From CAZEVY01 sp964515555 (GTDB taxonomy: Bacteria > Acidobacteriota > Terriglobia > Bryobacterales > Bryobacteraceae), in assembly GCA_964515555.1 (NCBI GenBank), contig CAZEVY010000123.1, positions 1-14,707 on the forward strand: 14,707 bases of DNA, read 5' to 3'. Of this stretch, positions 13,559-14,707 are shown piece by piece. Each line of letters begins with the position of its first letter. Positions within the stretch are counted from its first letter, which is position 1. Below the pieces are notes generated by a model that was given only the letters and a program-made list of their open reading frames with translations, was not told the DNA's origin and searched no databases. The position numbers were made by a program, and so were the translations under genes.

Positions 13559-14678
13559 CCCCGACTGGCGCGCCATTCGCGCCGAGTTCCCAGCGCTCGC
13601 GCGCTGGACCTATCTGAACACCGCCACCTTCGGCCAGCTTCCGCGGCGGGCCACCGAGGCCGTGGCCGCGCACTTCGCGCATCGCGACGAGCTCGCCTGC
13701 CACGACTTCCTGGCCTGGTACGACGACGCCGACGCCATGCGCGCCGATGTCGCGCGCCTGGTGCATTGCTCGCCCGACGACATCGCGTTCCTCCCGTCGG
13801 CCGCCGCCGGCCTCGGCCTGCTGCTCAACGGAATCGATTGGAAGCCCGGCGACCGCCTGGTCACGCTGGCCGACGAGTTCCCCAACAACCTCTACTATCC
13901 GGCGCTGCTCGCGCGCCGCGGCGCCGAGTTCGTCGAGACGCCCTGGGAGCGCTTTTACGGCGAGGTGACCGGGCGCACGCGCCTCGTGGTGTTGAGCAGT
14001 GTGAACTATTCGACGGGCTTCCGGCCGCCGGTCGAGGAGATCGCCGGCTTCCTGCGCCCGCGCGGCGTGATGCTGTACGTCGACGGCACGCAGAGCGTGG
14101 GCGCGCTGCGGTTCGACTGCGAGCGCGTGCGCCCGGCGATGCTCGTGGTGCACGGCTACAAGTGGCTCATCTCGCCGAGCGGCGCGGGATTCCTCTACGT
14201 CGACCCTCGGCTGCGGCGCGCGCTGGAGCCGAACGTGGTCGGCTGGCGCAGCCATCGCGACTGGCGCCGCGTCGACGATTTGCATCATGGCGCGCCGGAG
14301 TTCGTCGACTCGGCGGAGAAGTACGAGGGCGGCGGGCTGGTATTTCCCTCGCTCTACGGCATGTGGGCCTCGGTGCGGATGATGCTCGATATCGGGCCGG
14401 AGACCATCGAGCGCCGCGTGCTGGAGCTGGCCGGCGGCGCGCGGTCCGTGCTGCGCGCGCTCGGCGCGGAACTGCCGTCGGACGAGTCGGCACACTACGA
14501 GTCGGGGATCGTGGCGGCGCGGTTTCCGGGGCGCGACCCGTCGGCGCTGGCGCGCGGGTTGCGCGAGCGCGGCGTGCTGGTCTCGGCGCGGCACGGATGC
14601 CTGCGGGTGTCGACGCACTTCTATAACGACGAGTCGGATCTGGATCAGCTGCGCGCGGCGCTTAGTGGAATGTTGTAA
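13551..14678 (+). CDS. Class V aminotransferase (cysteine desulfurase/isopenicillin N epimerase-like)
   Basis: This 375-residue fold-type I PLP enzyme belongs to aminotransferase class V. Landmarks are YLNTATFGQLPRRA (21-34), FLPSAAAGLGLLLNGIDWKPGD (80-101, phosphate-binding turn), EFPNNLYYP (109-117), LYVDGTQSVGAL (175-186; D178 pairs with the PLP ring nitrogen), HGYKWLISPSGAGFLYV (201-217; Schiff-base lysine K204) and the C-terminal ARHGCLRVSTHFYNDESDLDQL, with the arginine that usually binds the substrate carboxylate. Cysteine desulfurase, epimerase, lyase and aminotransferase activities all occur in this group. The one Cys in the final domain (HGCLRVS) is not in the mobile-loop position of the IscS type, so desulfurase activity is unproven. 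The ATG lies inside the proS 3' end (ATGCCTGA), so the two genes are translationally coupled. A proline or tRNA link is not implied. Confidence 0.92.
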   Translation: MPDPDWRAIRAEFPALARWTYLNTATFGQLPRRATEAVAAHFAHRDELACHDFLAWYDDADAMRADVARLVHCSPDDIAFLPSAAAGLGLLLNGIDWKPGDRLVTLADEFPNNLYYPALLARRGAEFVETPWERFYGEVTGRTRLVVLSSVNYSTGFRPPVEEIAGFLRPRGVMLYVDGTQSVGALRFDCERVRPAMLVVHGYKWLISPSGAGFLYVDPRLRRALEPNVVGWRSHRDWRRVDDLHHGAPEFVDSAEKYEGGGLVFPSLYGMWASVRMMLDIGPETIERRVLELAGGARSVLRALGAELPSDESAHYESGIVAARFPGRDPSALARGLRERGVLVSARHGCLRVSTHFYNDESDLDQLRAALSGML

Positions 14679-14707
14679 ATGGCACAATACCTGTAAAGCG
14701 GCAGTAT
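14679..14707. other. Short non-coding tail at the window edge
   Basis: These are the 29 bases after the TAA of the aminotransferase gene. They are AT-richer than the coding regions. No hairpin or T-run is complete within the window, so any terminator or downstream promoter cannot be judged. Confidence 0.3.

Noticed and set aside
11825..13576. Long minus-strand open frame opposite proS
   Set aside because: It is antisense to a textbook ProS with all three class II motifs, so it is a shadow of GC-rich codon use.
14679..14701. Sigma-54-like -24/-12 element (TGGCAC with CTGT downstream)
   Set aside because: The -12 GC is replaced by GT and nothing downstream is visible, so it is too weak to call at the window edge.
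1..14707. Defence island, CRISPR, phage or mobile element
   Set aside because: There are no repeats with regular spacing, integrase, transposase, nuclease-toxin pair or terminal inverted repeats. The EEP hydrolase alone is not evidence of defence.

Overview
The window is about 14.7 kb of GC-rich chromosomal DNA with dense, mostly housekeeping and carbohydrate-related genes. The mix suggests a soil-type Acidobacteriota, possibly near Solibacter/Bryobacter. The supporting genes are a Tat-exported GH51 arabinofuranosidase, a DUF1080 secreted protein, a Cys-rich/HTH conserved hypothetical, and a large secreted protein ending in ASH (choice-of-anchor D) repeats. This placement rests on remembered family distribution and was not computed. 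There are no tRNA or rRNA genes, CRISPR arrays, insertion sequences, integrases or phage structural genes.

Layout, left to right. (1) The N-terminal part of thiC on the minus strand is cut by an in-frame TAG 30 bases from the window edge. (2) A GH51 enzyme (531-2186, +) is divergent from it. (3) A minus-strand cluster, in transcription order, holds a DUF1080 protein (4575-3928), an endonuclease/exonuclease/phosphatase (EEP) family hydrolase (3886-2741) and a small membrane-anchored conserved hypothetical (2728-2183). The last one converges on the GH51 gene so tightly that their stop codons overlap. (4) A divergent pair follows: a Cys-rich/HTH protein (5270-4683, -) and a short HTH regulator (5537-5812, +). 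They are separated by a 266-bp AT-rich control region with promoters on both strands, an imperfect palindrome over one -35 box, and two hairpins. (5) A minus-strand operon rpiB-glyA-glycosyltransferase (8665-5788) has gaps of 1 and 12 bases. (6) A 1013-residue secreted multidomain protein (8747-11788, +) lies divergent from rpiB. (7) proS (11843-13558, +) overlaps a class V aminotransferase (13551-14678, +) by 8 bases.

Themes. Central metabolism is represented by ThiC (thiamine pyrimidine), RpiB (pentose phosphate), GlyA (serine/one-carbon) and ProS (translation). Plant-polymer or glycoside breakdown is represented by GH51 and DUF1080. No defence system or mobile element was found. The most unusual points are: (a) the secreted protein appears to have the frame of a HEXXHxxGxxH metalloprotease in which every metal-binding and catalytic residue is replaced; (b) the structured control region between the two putative DNA-binding genes; (c) a three-copy TGACGCC element straddling the stop codon upstream of proS; and (d) the clustered changes that break thiC. 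Several promoters sit so close to their start codons that leaderless transcripts are likely.
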